Assembly: GCF_025165815.1 (NCBI RefSeq)
Contig: NZ_JAFFZE010000012.1
Span: 1-64,000, forward strand
Direction: 5' to 3'
DNA from: Actinophytocola gossypii
GTDB taxonomy: Bacteria; Actinomycetota; Actinomycetes; Mycobacteriales; Pseudonocardiaceae
DNA length: 64,000 bases
A program made the position numbers and the translations under genes. Below are positions 33,329 through 43,381 of the stretch, piece after piece (position 1 is the first letter of the stretch; the number at the start of each line of letters is the position of its first letter). The notes below the pieces were generated by a model, which was not told where the DNA came from, ran no database searches, and saw nothing but the letters and a program-made list of their open reading frames with translations.

Positions 33329-34339
33329 CTATGCGGACTCGCGGACCACCAGCGTGGGGTCGAAGACCACCGACACCGACGGCCGGGCCGGCTCGTCGAT
33401 GTGGGCGAGCAGCAGGCGGGCCAGCTCGGCGCCCATGTCCTCGACGGGCTGGCGGACCGTGGTGAGCGCGGGCCGGCAGGAGCGGGCCGGGCTGGAGTCG
33501 TCGAACCCGACCAGCGCGACGTCGTCCGGGACGCGGCGGCCCTCGCGGTGCAGGACGCCGAGCGCGCCCTGGGCCATCAGGTCGTTGGCGGCGAAGACGC
33601 CGTCGAGGTCGGGGTGCGCGGCGAGCAGGCGGGCCATCGCGGTCTCGCCGCTGGCGTGGGTGAAGTTGCCCGGTTCGTTCGGAACGGGCCCGTGCCCCCG
33701 CAGCGCGTCGCGGAACCCGTCGAGCCGCTCCCGGGAAGCTGGAACGTCGAGCGGCCCCGAGATCGTGCCGAGACGTTCGCACCCTCTGGCTCGCAGGTGG
33801 TCGGCGGCGAGCGCGGCGCCGGCGCGGTGCGCGACGTCGACGTAGCTGATCGGGACGGGCGGGTTGGGCCGGGCGAAGAGCACCGCCGGCACGCCGGCCC
33901 GCACGCACATCCCCGGCAGCGGGTCCTCGGCGAGTGTCGACACCAGCAGCGCGCCGTCCGCGCCACCCTGCCGCAGGTGGGCGAGGACGTCGGCGCGGGC
34001 GTCGGCGGTGTCGGCGAGCATGAGCAGCGGGTGCGAGCCGTGCCGGCGCAGGACGGCGACGACCCCGGCGACGACCCGGCCGAAGAAGGGATCGCCGAAC
34101 ACGTGCTCGGCCGGCTCGCCCGCCCCGGAGACGACCAGCGCGACAGCCCCCGTGCGGCGGGTGACGAGGGAGCGAGCGGCGCGGTTGGGCGCGTACCCGG
34201 TCTCCTCGATGGCCCGGCGGACGACCTTCTGGATCTCGGTGTCCACGTTGCGGATGCCGTTGATCACGCGGGAGACAGTCGCCCGCGACACCCCGGCCAC
34301 CCGCGCCACGTCCTCCAGCGTCGGCGCACTGTCACTCAT
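33329..34339 (-). CDS. LacI family transcriptional regulator (GAGAGCGCTCTC type)
   Basis: The 336-residue repressor has the HTH TLEDVARVAGVSRATVSRVINGIRN and a sugar-sensor domain. A perfect palindrome GGAGAGCGCTCTCC lies 15 bp before its start, so it probably controls itself. Two identical palindromes flank the divergent secreted-enzyme genes at 47336 and 47492, making those likely targets. The operator is close to those of cello-oligosaccharide and maltose repressors in streptomycetes. Confidence 0.93.
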   Translation of the reverse strand: MSDSAPTLEDVARVAGVSRATVSRVINGIRNVDTEIQKVVRRAIEETGYAPNRAARSLVTRRTGAVALVVSGAGEPAEHVFGDPFFGRVVAGVVAVLRRHGSHPLLMLADTADARADVLAHLRQGGADGALLVSTLAEDPLPGMCVRAGVPAVLFARPNPPVPISYVDVAHRAGAALAADHLRARGCERLGTISGPLDVPASRERLDGFRDALRGHGPVPNEPGNFTHASGETAMARLLAAHPDLDGVFAANDLMAQGALGVLHREGRRVPDDVALVGFDDSSPARSCRPALTTVRQPVEDMGAELARLLLAHIDEPARPSVSVVFDPTLVVRESA

Positions 34340-34353
34340 GCGGACATGCTACG

Positions 34354-34367
34354 GGAGAGCGCTCTCC
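34354..34367. promoter_or_regulatory. LacI-type operator, copy 1
   Basis: The perfect 14-bp palindrome GGAGAGCGCTCTCC, with the central CG typical of LacI-family sites, sits directly upstream of the LacI gene. It is identical to the sites at 47368-47381 and 47453-47466. Confidence 0.85.
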
Positions 34368-34466
34368 GACTGGCCGCGGTGAACCCGGTTCGGCCAGGCA
34401 CCCACTCGATCCCGCCGAGGCAGGCCAGGACAACTGGGCGGGTTGTGGACAAGCAGGGGATCGGGG

Positions 34467-35708
34467 TCAGGCGTTCTGCTGGGCGTCCTGGAGGCGGGAT
34501 CGGGTGCGGGGGTCGGTGCCGGACGTCAGGAGGGCTTCGACGGGGAGGGTGGCGGCGCCGACGGCCACCGCGTCGGGGCCCAGGCGGCAGAGGTCGATGG
34601 AGGTGCGGTCGTAGGCGTGGCGGAGGGCGTGGTCGGCGGTGGCGCGGCGGATGTCGGGGAGGAGGCGGGTGCCCAGGGCCAGGCCGGCCCAGCCGCCGAG
34701 GACGATGCGTTCCGGGTTGAAGAGGTTGATCAGGTTCGCTATGCCGGCGCCCAGGTAGCCGACGGTCTCCTCGATGATCGCCGCCGCGGGGGCGGAGCGG
34801 TCGGCGGCGGTCAGCAGGAAGTCGAGTTGGGACTGTTCGTCGGGGCGGGGGATCGCTCGGCCGCCGCGGGCCTTGCGGTAGCGGTCGAGGATGCCCTCGG
34901 CGCCGACGTACGCCTCCAGGCAGCCGAAGGCACCGCAGCGGCACGCTCTGCCGCCGTAGATCAGGCTGGTGTGGCCCCACTCCCCCGCGCTGCTGGTCGA
35001 ACCCCGGTAGGTGGTGCCGTCGGTGATCACCGTGGCACCTACGCCGGAGCCGATCAGGGCGATCACGGCGTGCCGGGCGCCGCGCCCGGCACCGAACCAC
35101 ATCTCGGCCTGGCCCTGGGTCTTGGCGCCGTTCTCGACGAACAGGGGTGCGGTGACGCCGCTGTCGCCCAGCAGTTCGGCCACGGCGATGGCGTCCCAGC
35201 CGATCGCCTGGGCGTGCACGCGGACCGTGGCGCCCTGTTCTACCGTGCCGGGGACGCCGATGCCTATGCCCAGCAAACTTGACTCGGGGACGCCTGCCTG
35301 GTCGAGCAGCTCGGTCAGGCCGGCGGCGATCAGGGGGCCCACGAGGGCCGGGGCCGGTCTGGGGGGCGGTAGCGGACGGGTGTGTGCGGCCAGCCTGGTC
35401 AGTGCCAGGTCGAACAGTTCCATGGTCACGCCGGTCTCCCCCACGTCCACGCCGACCACATGGGCGTAGGTGGGGTTGACGCGCAGCAGAACCCTCGGGC
35501 GGCCGCCGTCGGACTCGACCAGGCCGGCCTCGACCACCAGGCGGTCCTCGGCCATCTCGGCGACGACGGTGCTGACCGTGGCGGCGGACAGGCCGGTGCG
35601 CTGGCCCAGCTCGAAGCGGCTGAGGGGGCCGTCGAAGAAAAGTGTCGACAGCAGGGTCGAGCGGTTGCGCCTGCGCAGGTCACGCACGGTGGCGCGCTTC
35701 GAGTCCAT
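34467..35708 (-). CDS. ROK family transcriptional regulator
   Basis: The 413-residue regulator of the NagC/XylR type has an N-terminal winged HTH (SRFELGQRTGLSAATVSTVVAEM) and a ROK sugar-binding domain. The domain shows the zinc motif GHTSLIYGGRACRCGAFGCLE and a phosphate-loop-like GSGVGATV. The DxGxT kinase signature is replaced by DVGETGV, so it is probably a sensor, not a kinase. It diverges from the Opp-type transporter and beta-glucosidase operon and is its likely repressor. Confidence 0.93.
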   Translation of the reverse strand: MDSKRATVRDLRRRNRSTLLSTLFFDGPLSRFELGQRTGLSAATVSTVVAEMAEDRLVVEAGLVESDGGRPRVLLRVNPTYAHVVGVDVGETGVTMELFDLALTRLAAHTRPLPPPRPAPALVGPLIAAGLTELLDQAGVPESSLLGIGIGVPGTVEQGATVRVHAQAIGWDAIAVAELLGDSGVTAPLFVENGAKTQGQAEMWFGAGRGARHAVIALIGSGVGATVITDGTTYRGSTSSAGEWGHTSLIYGGRACRCGAFGCLEAYVGAEGILDRYRKARGGRAIPRPDEQSQLDFLLTAADRSAPAAAIIEETVGYLGAGIANLINLFNPERIVLGGWAGLALGTRLLPDIRRATADHALRHAYDRTSIDLCRLGPDAVAVGAATLPVEALLTSGTDPRTRSRLQDAQQNA

Positions 35709-35777
35709 GAGTCCCGTCCCTCCTCCGAACCGGGCCGTCAGCCTAAACAGCGGTCAGCATAGTTCGGCGGGTGCCTT

Positions 35778-35805
35778 AATTTGCGACTTAAAATTAGTCT
35801 AAATT
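35778..35805. promoter_or_regulatory. AT-rich inverted repeat between ROK and transporter genes
   Basis: In a markedly AT-rich island (about 35776-35825), arms AATTT-GCG-ACT and AGT-CT-AAATT surround TAAAATT. This is the obvious candidate for the ROK operator and for divergent promoters. No clean -35/-10 pair can be named. Confidence 0.5.
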
Positions 35806-35906
35806 CGTTACTTAGTTGTTATTGACGTGACCTGGCTCACCCCGGTTCACTCGACGACGGCCGAAAGGTGTTTCCGGTCGATTTCCTTGTCCACGAGGAG
35901 GATTCG

Positions 35907-37571
35907 ATGCGACTCAGGCGCACCGCCGCGCTGATCGCCGCGCTCACCATGACCCTGTCCGGCCTGGCCGCGTGCGGCAGCGGCGAGAGCGGCCAAGGAG
36001 GCAACGCGGCCGGCGTCCTCAACGTCGGCATGCCGAACGGGCCCCAGACCGAGAACCACAACCCGTTCCTGCCCTCCTCCGCGGGCGCCTCGCTCGGCTA
36101 CCGCCACATGATCTACGAACCCCTGGTGATGACCAGCCAGATCAAGCCCGACGAGGAGGGCAAACCCTGGCTCGCCACCGAGTGGACCTGGTCGGACAAC
36201 TACCGCGCCCTCGAACTGACCATCCGCGACGGCGTCACCTGGGCCGACGGCAAGCCGATGACCGCGAACGACGTCGCCTACACGTTCACCCTGCTCAAGG
36301 ACACCCCCGCGCTGAACATCAACGCGATCCCCTTCAGGGACATCACCGCGAGCGGGAACACGGTCGCGCTGACCTTCGAGAAGTCCCAGTTCGTCAACCA
36401 GGTCGACGTGCTCAGCTCGATCGTCGTGCCAGAGCACCTCTGGTCGGCGATGGACGACCCGGCCACCGACACCGTCAAGAACCCGGTCGGCACCGGGCCG
36501 TACGAGCTGAAGACCTTCACCCCGCAGACCGTCACCCTGACCCGCCGCGACGAGTACTGGCAGGACCTGCCCGAGGTCCGCGAACTCCGCTACACCTCCT
36601 ACAACGACAACAACGCCCAGACCACCGCGCTCGCCAACGGCTCCGCGGAGTGGGCGTTCACGTTCATCTCCAACTACGAGGCCGTCTACGTCGACAAGGA
36701 CCCCGAGCACCACAAGCTCTGGTTCCCGCCGACGCTGGCCGTGCACGGCCTGTTCCTCAACACCGAGAACAAGCCGTTCGACGACCCGGTGCTGCGCCGC
36801 GCGATGAGCAAGGTGATCGACCGGGGCGACGTCTTCGAGCAGGCCGAGGCCGGCTACTTCTACCCCGAGGTCACCAACGTCACCGGCATCCCCACCCCCG
36901 CGGGCGAGTCGTTCATCGCCGACGAGTTCCAGGGCGAGACCTACGAGGTCGACGTCGAGGGCGCCAAGCGCGAGCTGACCGAGGCCGGCTACTCCTACGA
37001 CGGCGACACCCTGCTGGACAGGACCGGCGCGCCGGTCGAGATCACCCTGTCCAACCCGTCCGGCTGGTCGGACTACATCACCACGCTGGAGATCATCAAG
37101 GACAACCTGTCCCAGCTCGGCATCGCCGCGACCGTCGAGAAGGCCAACGCCGACGCGTGGACCACCAACGTCGACACCGGCCAGTTCGAGGCCGCCATGC
37201 ACTGGACCAACCCCGGCGCGACCCCGTACGACATCTACCAGTCCATGATGGACGGTGCGCTGTACAAGCCGGTCGGCACGCCCGGAGTCAACGGGAACTG
37301 GGGCCGGTTCCGCGACGACGACGCCACCGCCGCGCTCGACGCGTACGCCAACGCCGAGTCCGAAGCCGCCCGCACCGAGGCCATGCACGAGCTGCAGCGG
37401 ATCTTCGTCGAGCAGCAGCCGGTGCTGGTCACCGGCGCCGCCAACGCCGGCGCCGAGTACAGCACGAGGAACTGGGTCGGCTGGCCGGACGAGAACAACC
37501 AGTACGCCCCGCCGCAGCCCACGCTGCTGAACTCGCTCGACGTGGTCCTGCACCTGAAGCCCGCCGAGTGA
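35907..37571 (+). CDS. ABC transporter substrate-binding lipoprotein (family 5)
   Basis: The 554-residue receptor has a lipoprotein signal ending LAAC (Cys 23) and the SBP family 5 fold ([44 protein letters not shown]). Family 5 proteins bind peptides, but also cello- and other oligosaccharides. The ROK regulator and GH1 enzyme favour a beta-glucoside oligosaccharide here. GAGGAGGA precedes the ATG at 35907; the upstream in-frame codon is rejected. It overlaps the next gene by GTGA. Confidence 0.92.
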   Translation: MRLRRTAALIAALTMTLSGLAACGSGESGQGGNAAGVLNVGMPNGPQTENHNPFLPSSAGASLGYRHMIYEPLVMTSQIKPDEEGKPWLATEWTWSDNYRALELTIRDGVTWADGKPMTANDVAYTFTLLKDTPALNINAIPFRDITASGNTVALTFEKSQFVNQVDVLSSIVVPEHLWSAMDDPATDTVKNPVGTGPYELKTFTPQTVTLTRRDEYWQDLPEVRELRYTSYNDNNAQTTALANGSAEWAFTFISNYEAVYVDKDPEHHKLWFPPTLAVHGLFLNTENKPFDDPVLRRAMSKVIDRGDVFEQAEAGYFYPEVTNVTGIPTPAGESFIADEFQGETYEVDVEGAKRELTEAGYSYDGDTLLDRTGAPVEITLSNPSGWSDYITTLEIIKDNLSQLGIAATVEKANADAWTTNVDTGQFEAAMHWTNPGATPYDIYQSMMDGALYKPVGTPGVNGNWGRFRDDDATAALDAYANAESEAARTEAMHELQRIFVEQQPVLVTGAANAGAEYSTRNWVGWPDENNQYAPPQPTLLNSLDVVLHLKPAE

Positions 37572-38632
37572 CGGGGATGACCGCGAGCACGAAGCCCACC
37601 GCCCCCGGCGCCACCGACGTGGTGCTGGAGGCGGTGGGCCTCACCAAGCACTTCCCCGTCCGCCGCCGGCCCCGCGACCTGCTCACCCGCACCCGGCGCG
37701 CCGTCCGCGCGGTCGACGACGTCGGCCTCGTGCTGCGTCGCGGGCAGGTCACCGCCATGGTCGGCGAGTCCGGCTCGGGGAAGTCCACCGTGGCCAGGCT
37801 GCTCGCCCAGCTGGTCCGGCAGACCTCCGGGCGGATCAGCCTGCACGGCGACGAGGTCCGCACCCGGGGCGGCCGGGCGTTCCGCGCCTACTGCCGGCGG
37901 GTGCAGCTGGTGTTCCAGGACCCGTTCGCCTCGCTCAACCCCGTGCACACCGTGCGCTACCACCTGACCAGGGCGCTGCGCATCCACCACCGCGACCGGG
38001 ACGTCACCGCGGCCCTGCACGACCTGCTCACCCGCGTGCAGCTCACCCCGCCCGAACAGTTCCTCGCCAAGTACCCGCACGAGCTCTCCGGCGGGCAACG
38101 GCAGCGGGTCGCGATCGCGCGGGCGCTCGCCGCCGGGCCGGAGGCGCTGCTCGCCGACGAGCCGGTGTCCATGTTGGACGTGTCGATCCGGCTCGGCGTG
38201 CTGAACCTGCTGCGTGACCTGCGGGACCGGCTCGACCTGGCGATCCTCTACATCACCCACGACATCGCCTCCGCCCGCTACTTCGCCGACGACGTGCTGG
38301 TGATGTACGCCGGGCAGGTCGTCGAGGGCGGCGACGGCGAGGCCGTGACCCAGCGCGCCGCCCACCCCTACACCCGGCTGCTGATCGCCTCCGCGCCCGA
38401 CCCGGACCGGATCGCCGGCGAGGCGGACGAGGACACCGCCGAGTCGGGCGGGGAGCCGCCGAGCCTGATCGACCCGCCGGCCGGGTGCCGGTTCCACCCG
38501 CGCTGCCCGCACGCCATGGCCCGCTGCCGCACCGAGGCGCCGCCCCGGCTGTCCGTCGACGGCAACGGGTCCGGGCACTGGGCCGCGTGCTGGCTCTACG
38601 ACGCACCGACGGTCGCGGAGGCGGCCACATGA
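37568..38632 (+). CDS. oligosaccharide/peptide ABC transporter ATPase (OppF-like)
   Basis: The product (354 residues) shows Walker [11 protein letters not shown], the Q-loop in [12 protein letters not shown], signature [16 protein letters not shown], a Walker B variant [12 protein letters not shown] and H-loop YITHDI. The C-terminus has the OppF/DppF oligopeptide-transport cysteine motif ([14 protein letters not shown]) that can hold an iron-sulfur cluster. GTG 37568 overlaps the receptor stop; ATG 37577 is an alternative. It overlaps the permease gene by ATGA. Confidence 0.93.
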   Translation: MTGMTASTKPTAPGATDVVLEAVGLTKHFPVRRRPRDLLTRTRRAVRAVDDVGLVLRRGQVTAMVGESGSGKSTVARLLAQLVRQTSGRISLHGDEVRTRGGRAFRAYCRRVQLVFQDPFASLNPVHTVRYHLTRALRIHHRDRDVTAALHDLLTRVQLTPPEQFLAKYPHELSGGQRQRVAIARALAAGPEALLADEPVSMLDVSIRLGVLNLLRDLRDRLDLAILYITHDIASARYFADDVLVMYAGQVVEGGDGEAVTQRAAHPYTRLLIASAPDPDRIAGEADEDTAESGGEPPSLIDPPAGCRFHPRCPHAMARCRTEAPPRLSVDGNGSGHWAACWLYDAPTVAEAAT

Positions 38633-39609
38633 CCTACGTGCTCCGGCGGATCGCGTTCTACCTGTTCACCGCGTGGGCCGCGATCACCATCAACTTCTTC
38701 CTCCCCCGCGCGATCCCCGGCGACCCGGTGCAGGCGCTGATCAGCCGCGCCAGGGGGCAGCTCGACGCGGATGCCGTGCAGTCGCTCTACATCCTGTTCG
38801 GGCTCGACACCGACCAGGGAATCCTGTCCCAGTACTGGGACTACTGGGGCCAGCTGCTGCGCGGCGACCTCGGGCTGTCGTTCACGTTCTTCCCCACCCC
38901 GGTCGCCGACGTCATCGCCGACAGCCTGCCGTGGACGCTCGCGCTGGTCGGCATCACCACCGTGATCAGCTTCCTGCTCGGCACCGGGCTCGGCGTGCTC
39001 GCCGGCTGGTGGCGCGGATCCTGGGTGGACCTGGTGATGCCGGTGACCACGTTCCTGTCGTCCATCCCGTACTTCTGGCTCGGCCTGATCGCCATCACCC
39101 TGTTCGCCGGCCAGGGCGGCCCGTTCCCGTCCTCCGGCGGGTTCGACCCCGGCGTGGTGCCCGGTTGGGACCTCGGCTTCATCGGCAGCGCGATCCACCA
39201 CAGCATCCTGCCGGCCATCACGATCCTCATCACCTCGATGAGCGGCTGGGTGCTGTCCATGCGCAACATGATGCTCACCGTCGCCGCCGAGGACTACATC
39301 ACCGTCGCGCACGCCAAGGGCCTGTCCGAGCGGCGGGTCATGGTCAGCTACGCCGCACGCAACGCGCTGCTGCCCAGCGTGTCGTCGTTCGCGCTCGCGC
39401 TCGGCCTGATCGTCGGCGGCACCCTGCTGGTGGAGATCGTGTTCTCCTACCCCGGCGTCGGGTTCCAGCTGTTCTCCGCCGTCGGCGCCAAGGACTACCC
39501 GCTGATCCAGGGCATCTTCCTGATCATCACGCTGTCCGTGCTGGTCGCCAACCTCGTCGCGGACCTGGTCTACCTGCTGCTCGACCCGCGCACCAGGAAG
39601 GAGGGCTGA
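38629..39609 (+). CDS. oligosaccharide/peptide ABC transporter permease (OppB/DppB-like)
   Basis: The product has 326 residues with an N-terminal membrane helix and the family's opening ([33 protein letters not shown]). The EAA-type loop includes [17 protein letters not shown]. Its position between the ATPase and the second permease is typical of Opp systems. Confidence 0.94.
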   Translation: MTYVLRRIAFYLFTAWAAITINFFLPRAIPGDPVQALISRARGQLDADAVQSLYILFGLDTDQGILSQYWDYWGQLLRGDLGLSFTFFPTPVADVIADSLPWTLALVGITTVISFLLGTGLGVLAGWWRGSWVDLVMPVTTFLSSIPYFWLGLIAITLFAGQGGPFPSSGGFDPGVVPGWDLGFIGSAIHHSILPAITILITSMSGWVLSMRNMMLTVAAEDYITVAHAKGLSERRVMVSYAARNALLPSVSSFALALGLIVGGTLLVEIVFSYPGVGFQLFSAVGAKDYPLIQGIFLIITLSVLVANLVADLVYLLLDPRTRKEG

Positions 39610-39613
39610 CCGC

Positions 39614-40576
39614 ATGGCAGTGCCCACCGACGTGCTGAGCGCGCCGGCCGAGGAGCCGGCGGCCAAGCGCGGGCGCCGCTCGTCGTTCCTGCGCAACGGC
39701 AAGGTGCTCACCGGTCTGGTCATCCTCGGGTTCCTGCTGGTGATCGCCGTCATCGGACCGTGGATCGCGCCCTACGACCCGGGACAGCGCGGCGACGACC
39801 TGCTCGTCGGGCCGAGCGCCGAGCACTGGTTCGGCACCACCCATCTCGGCCAGGACGTGTTCAGCCAGATCCTCGACGGCACCCGCAGCGTGATGCTCGT
39901 CGGCATCGTCGCCGGTGTCGTCGCCACCGTGCTCGCCATCGTCTTCGGCGTCACCTCCGGGTACTTCGGCGGCGCGGGCGGCGAGTCGCTGTCCGCGGTG
40001 TCCAACGTGTTCCTGGTGATCCCGGCGCTGCCGCTGATCCTGATCATCACGCTGTCGCTGCCGGAGACCAACGACCTGACGATCGCGCTGGTCATCGGGT
40101 TCACCTCGTGGGCGTGGGGCGCGCGGGTGCTGCGCGCGCAGACGCTGTCCCTGCGCCGCCGCGACTACGTGGAGGCCGCGCGGGCCACCGGCGAATCCAC
40201 CTGGCGGATCCTCGGCTTCGAGATCCTGCCGAACCTGACCGCGGTGATCGCCGCCAGCTTCGTGTCCACGGTGATCTTCGCGGTGCTGTCGGAGATCACG
40301 CTCGCGTTCATCGGCGTGCCAGGGGTGTCCGAGTGGAACTGGGGCGCGATCCTGTTCTGGGCACAGAGCCAGCAGGCCCTCGCGCAGGGCGCCTGGTGGT
40401 GGTTCGTGCCGACCGGGCTGGCGATCGCGCTGCTCGGCACCGGGCTGGCCCTGGTGAACTTCGGCATCGACGAGTACGTCAACCCTCGGCTGCGCGGCGG
40501 CCCGCAGCGGGCGCGCGGAGTGACGATGCGGGTCGGGTTCACCCCGGTCCTGCCCGCCGCGAAGGAGACCCGATGA
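39614..40576 (+). CDS. oligosaccharide/peptide ABC transporter permease (OppC/DppC-like)
   Basis: The 320-residue permease has the extracytoplasmic segment PYDPGQRGDDLLVGPSAEHW preceding GTTHLGQDVFSQILDGTR, diagnostic of the DppC family. The EAA loop is DYVEAARATGESTWRI. It forms the channel with the preceding permease. It overlaps the second ATPase gene by ATGA. Confidence 0.94.
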   Translation: MAVPTDVLSAPAEEPAAKRGRRSSFLRNGKVLTGLVILGFLLVIAVIGPWIAPYDPGQRGDDLLVGPSAEHWFGTTHLGQDVFSQILDGTRSVMLVGIVAGVVATVLAIVFGVTSGYFGGAGGESLSAVSNVFLVIPALPLILIITLSLPETNDLTIALVIGFTSWAWGARVLRAQTLSLRRRDYVEAARATGESTWRILGFEILPNLTAVIAASFVSTVIFAVLSEITLAFIGVPGVSEWNWGAILFWAQSQQALAQGAWWWFVPTGLAIALLGTGLALVNFGIDEYVNPRLRGGPQRARGVTMRVGFTPVLPAAKETR

Positions 40577-41583
40577 CCCGCGAGCCGGTGCTTTCCATCC
40601 GGAACCTGTCGGTGGACTACGGCCTCGGCGACGCGGCGGTGCGTGCGGTGCGGGACGTGAGCCTGACCCTGCACCGCGGCGAGGTGCTCGGCCTGGCCGG
40701 GGAGAGCGGCAGCGGGAAGTCCACGCTGGCCTACGGGATGCTGCGGCTGTTGCCCCCGCCCGGGGTGATCCGCGGCGGGCAGGTCACCTACCACCCGCGC
40801 GACGGCGAGCCGATCGAGCTGCTGTCGTTGTCCCGCAAACGATTGCGGCGGTTCCGCTGGGCCGAGGTGGCGATCGTGTTCCAGGGCGCGATGAACTCGC
40901 TCAACCCCGTGCACACGGTCGCCACCCAGCTCACCGACGTGATCGCCGCGCACGAGCCGCGCACCACGGCCGCCGCCCGCCGCGCCAGGGCCGTCGAGCT
41001 GCTGAAGCTCGTCGGCATCAACGCCGACCGGCTGGGCAGCTACCCGCACCAGCTCTCCGGCGGCATGCGGCAGCGGGTGATGATCGCCATGGCGCTCGCG
41101 CTCGAACCCCGCGTGGTGGTGATGGACGAACCCACGACGGCGCTGGACGTCGTGATGCAGCGCCAGATCCTCGCCACGCTGGTCGAGCTGCGCGAACGGA
41201 TCGGGTTCTCCGTGCTGTTCATCACCCACGACCTGTCGCTGCTGGTCGAGTTCTCCGACCGGATCGCGATCATGTACGGCGGGCGGATCGTCGAGTCCGC
41301 TCCGGCCGCCGAGCTGTACCGGTCGTCGCTGCACCCCTACAGCGACGGGCTCCTGCACTCCTTCCCCGCGCTGCGCGGCCCCCGCCGCGAACTCAGCGGT
41401 ATCCCCGGCTCCCCGCCGGACCTGCGCGCGATGCCCGCGGGGTGCGCGTTCCACCCCCGGTGCCCGAAGGCGTTCGACCCGTGCGCCGACCGGGCGCCGG
41501 AGCTGGCCGAGCCGGCCGGGCGGGAGGACGCGGGCCGGAGCGTGGCCTGCTGGCTGCACACCGCGGAGCGGGTCACACCCTGA
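40573..41583 (+). CDS. oligosaccharide/peptide ABC transporter ATPase (OppD-like)
   Basis: The 336-residue partner ATPase has Walker [11 protein letters not shown], the Q-loop VFQGAMNSLNP, signature QLSGGMRQRVMIAMAL, Walker B RVVVMDEPTTALD and H-loop FITHDL. The Opp C-terminal cysteine motif CAFHPRCPKAFDPC is present. With the other ATPase it makes the usual heterodimer. The beta-glucosidase follows after 32 bp. Confidence 0.94.
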   Translation: MTREPVLSIRNLSVDYGLGDAAVRAVRDVSLTLHRGEVLGLAGESGSGKSTLAYGMLRLLPPPGVIRGGQVTYHPRDGEPIELLSLSRKRLRRFRWAEVAIVFQGAMNSLNPVHTVATQLTDVIAAHEPRTTAAARRARAVELLKLVGINADRLGSYPHQLSGGMRQRVMIAMALALEPRVVVMDEPTTALDVVMQRQILATLVELRERIGFSVLFITHDLSLLVEFSDRIAIMYGGRIVESAPAAELYRSSLHPYSDGLLHSFPALRGPRRELSGIPGSPPDLRAMPAGCAFHPRCPKAFDPCADRAPELAEPAGREDAGRSVACWLHTAERVTP

Positions 41584-41615
41584 CCCGGTTCAACGACACA
41601 ACGGAGGATGGGATC

Positions 41616-43022
41616 TTGGACAGCACAGCGACCATGGCGCCGGCCGCGGAGGCGGAGCTGATCGCCGGCCTGCCGGCGGACTTCCGGTGGGGCGTGGCGA
41701 CCTCGGCGTACCAGATCGAGGGCGCGACAGGCGAGGACGGTCGTGGACAGTCCATCTGGGACACCTACTGCCGGGTGCCGGGCATGGTCGAGGGCGGCGA
41801 GAACGGGGACGTCGCCTGCGACCACTACCACCGGATGCCGGCCGACGTGGAGCTGATCCGGTCGCTCGGCGTGGACACCTACCGGTTCTCCGTGGCCTGG
41901 CCCCGGGTCCAGCCGGGCGGCCGCGGTCCCGCGAACGCGGCCGGGCTCGGGTTCTACGACCGGTTGGTCGACGAGCTGCTCGGCAAGGGCGTCGACCCGT
42001 GGGTGACGCTGTACCACTGGGACCTGCCGCAGGAGTTGGAGGACGCCGGCGGCTGGCCGGAGCGGGACACCGCGCACCGGTTCGCCGACTACGCCATGCT
42101 CGTGTTCGACGCGCTGTCCGACCGGGTGCGGACGTGGACGACGCTGAACGAGCCGTGGTGCTCGGCGATGCTCGGCTACTACGAGGGCCGGCAGGCGCCG
42201 GGACGCCGGGACTTCGCCGCCGCGATGGCGGCCGTGCACCACCTGCTGCTCGGCCACGGGCTGGCCGCCGGCCGGATGCGCGCCGCCGCGCCAGCGCCGG
42301 TCGAGCTGGGGATCACGCTCAACATGGGCACGTCGATGCCGGCGACCGAGAGCCTGGCCGACCGGGAGGCGGCCCGGCGCGCGGACGGTCTGGGCGCGCG
42401 GATCTACCTGGACCCGCTGCTGCGCGGCCAGTACCCCGGCGACATCCTCGACGACCTGTCGGTGCGCGGGGTCAAGCTGCCCGTGGTGGACGGGGATCTG
42501 GCGGTCATCAGCGAGCCGATCGACGTGCTGGGGGTGAACTACTACTCCAGCCACCGGCTGTCCGGAGTGGACGCCCAGGGCCGGACGGAGGACGACGAGG
42601 GCAATCCGGTGCAGACGACTGTTCCGTTGGGTCGCCCGGTGACCGCGATGGACTGGGAGATCGTGCCGGAGGGCTTCACCGAGCTGCTGGTACGGCTGAG
42701 CCGCGACTACCCCGGGGTGCCGATGGTGATCACCGAGAACGGGGCGGCGTTCGACGACGTGGCCGACGCCGGGGGGTACGTCCGCGACGACGACCGGACG
42801 GCGTACCTGTCGTCGCACATCGCCGCGGTGGCGGCGGCGCGGCAGCGGGGCGCGGACGTGCGCGGGTACTTCGCGTGGTCGCTGATGGACAACTTCGAGT
42901 GGTCCTACGGGTACGCCAAGCGCTTCGGCCTGGTCCACGTCGACTACGAGACCCAGGTCCGCACCCCGAAGCAGAGCGCCCTCTGGTACCGCGACACGAT
43001 CCGCCGGGTGCGCGGGCACTGA
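41616..43022 (+). CDS. beta-glucosidase, glycoside hydrolase family 1
   Basis: The 468-residue cytoplasmic enzyme splits beta-glucosides imported by the preceding transporter. The family opening PADFRWGVATSAYQIEGA is present, with acid/base Glu179 in TLNEPW and nucleophile Glu374 in VITENG. The aglycone-side segment GYFAWSLMDNFEWSYGY follows. No signal peptide is seen. The TTG at 41616 is taken because GGAGG lies eight bases upstream. ATG 41634, six codons later, is possible. Confidence 0.93.
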   Translation: MDSTATMAPAAEAELIAGLPADFRWGVATSAYQIEGATGEDGRGQSIWDTYCRVPGMVEGGENGDVACDHYHRMPADVELIRSLGVDTYRFSVAWPRVQPGGRGPANAAGLGFYDRLVDELLGKGVDPWVTLYHWDLPQELEDAGGWPERDTAHRFADYAMLVFDALSDRVRTWTTLNEPWCSAMLGYYEGRQAPGRRDFAAAMAAVHHLLLGHGLAAGRMRAAAPAPVELGITLNMGTSMPATESLADREAARRADGLGARIYLDPLLRGQYPGDILDDLSVRGVKLPVVDGDLAVISEPIDVLGVNYYSSHRLSGVDAQGRTEDDEGNPVQTTVPLGRPVTAMDWEIVPEGFTELLVRLSRDYPGVPMVITENGAAFDDVADAGGYVRDDDRTAYLSSHIAAVAAARQRGADVRGYFAWSLMDNFEWSYGYAKRFGLVHVDYETQVRTPKQSALWYRDTIRRVRGH

Positions 43023-43039
43023 GTCCGGAACCACCTCCG

Positions 43040-43381
43040 GTGTCGGTTTCGCACGACGCACTGGTCGAGCAGTTGGTCGCGGTGGTGCGGCAACGGCTGC
43101 TCGGGGCGGATCAGACCGCGGCGGTGATGTGCGCCGCCCGACTGATCGCCGCGCTCCACCCGGGTGATCGCTTCGAGCCGCCTGCCGGCTGGTGGGGCAC
43201 GCCGTTCGGTCAGGTCGTCGCGCGCCGCGCCGGCTGTCCTGGCGTGGAGCACGTCTCCTACACCGCACCGGCGAACTACCGGGGTATGGCATCGTCCGCC
43301 GGTTCCTGCCGCCGTCCCAGCGGGAGCACGACCCCGGTCAGCAGCAGTGTTCGCCGCGCAAGGCTTCGCGGCCTTCCCTGA
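43040..43381 (+). CDS. small hypothetical protein, probably truncated
   Basis: GTG 43040 opens a 113-residue frame. The first 80 residues look like genuine coding (ALVEQLVAVVRQRLLGADQT, then RFEPPAGWWGTPFGQVVARRAG). The last 30 residues (Ser/Arg-rich) partly lie antisense over the transporter gene and look like out-of-frame sequence. I suspect the original 3' half was lost. The domain is unknown to me, possibly helical. Confidence 0.45.
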   Translation: MSVSHDALVEQLVAVVRQRLLGADQTAAVMCAARLIAALHPGDRFEPPAGWWGTPFGQVVARRAGCPGVEHVSYTAPANYRGMASSAGSCRRPSGSTTPVSSSVRRARLRGLP

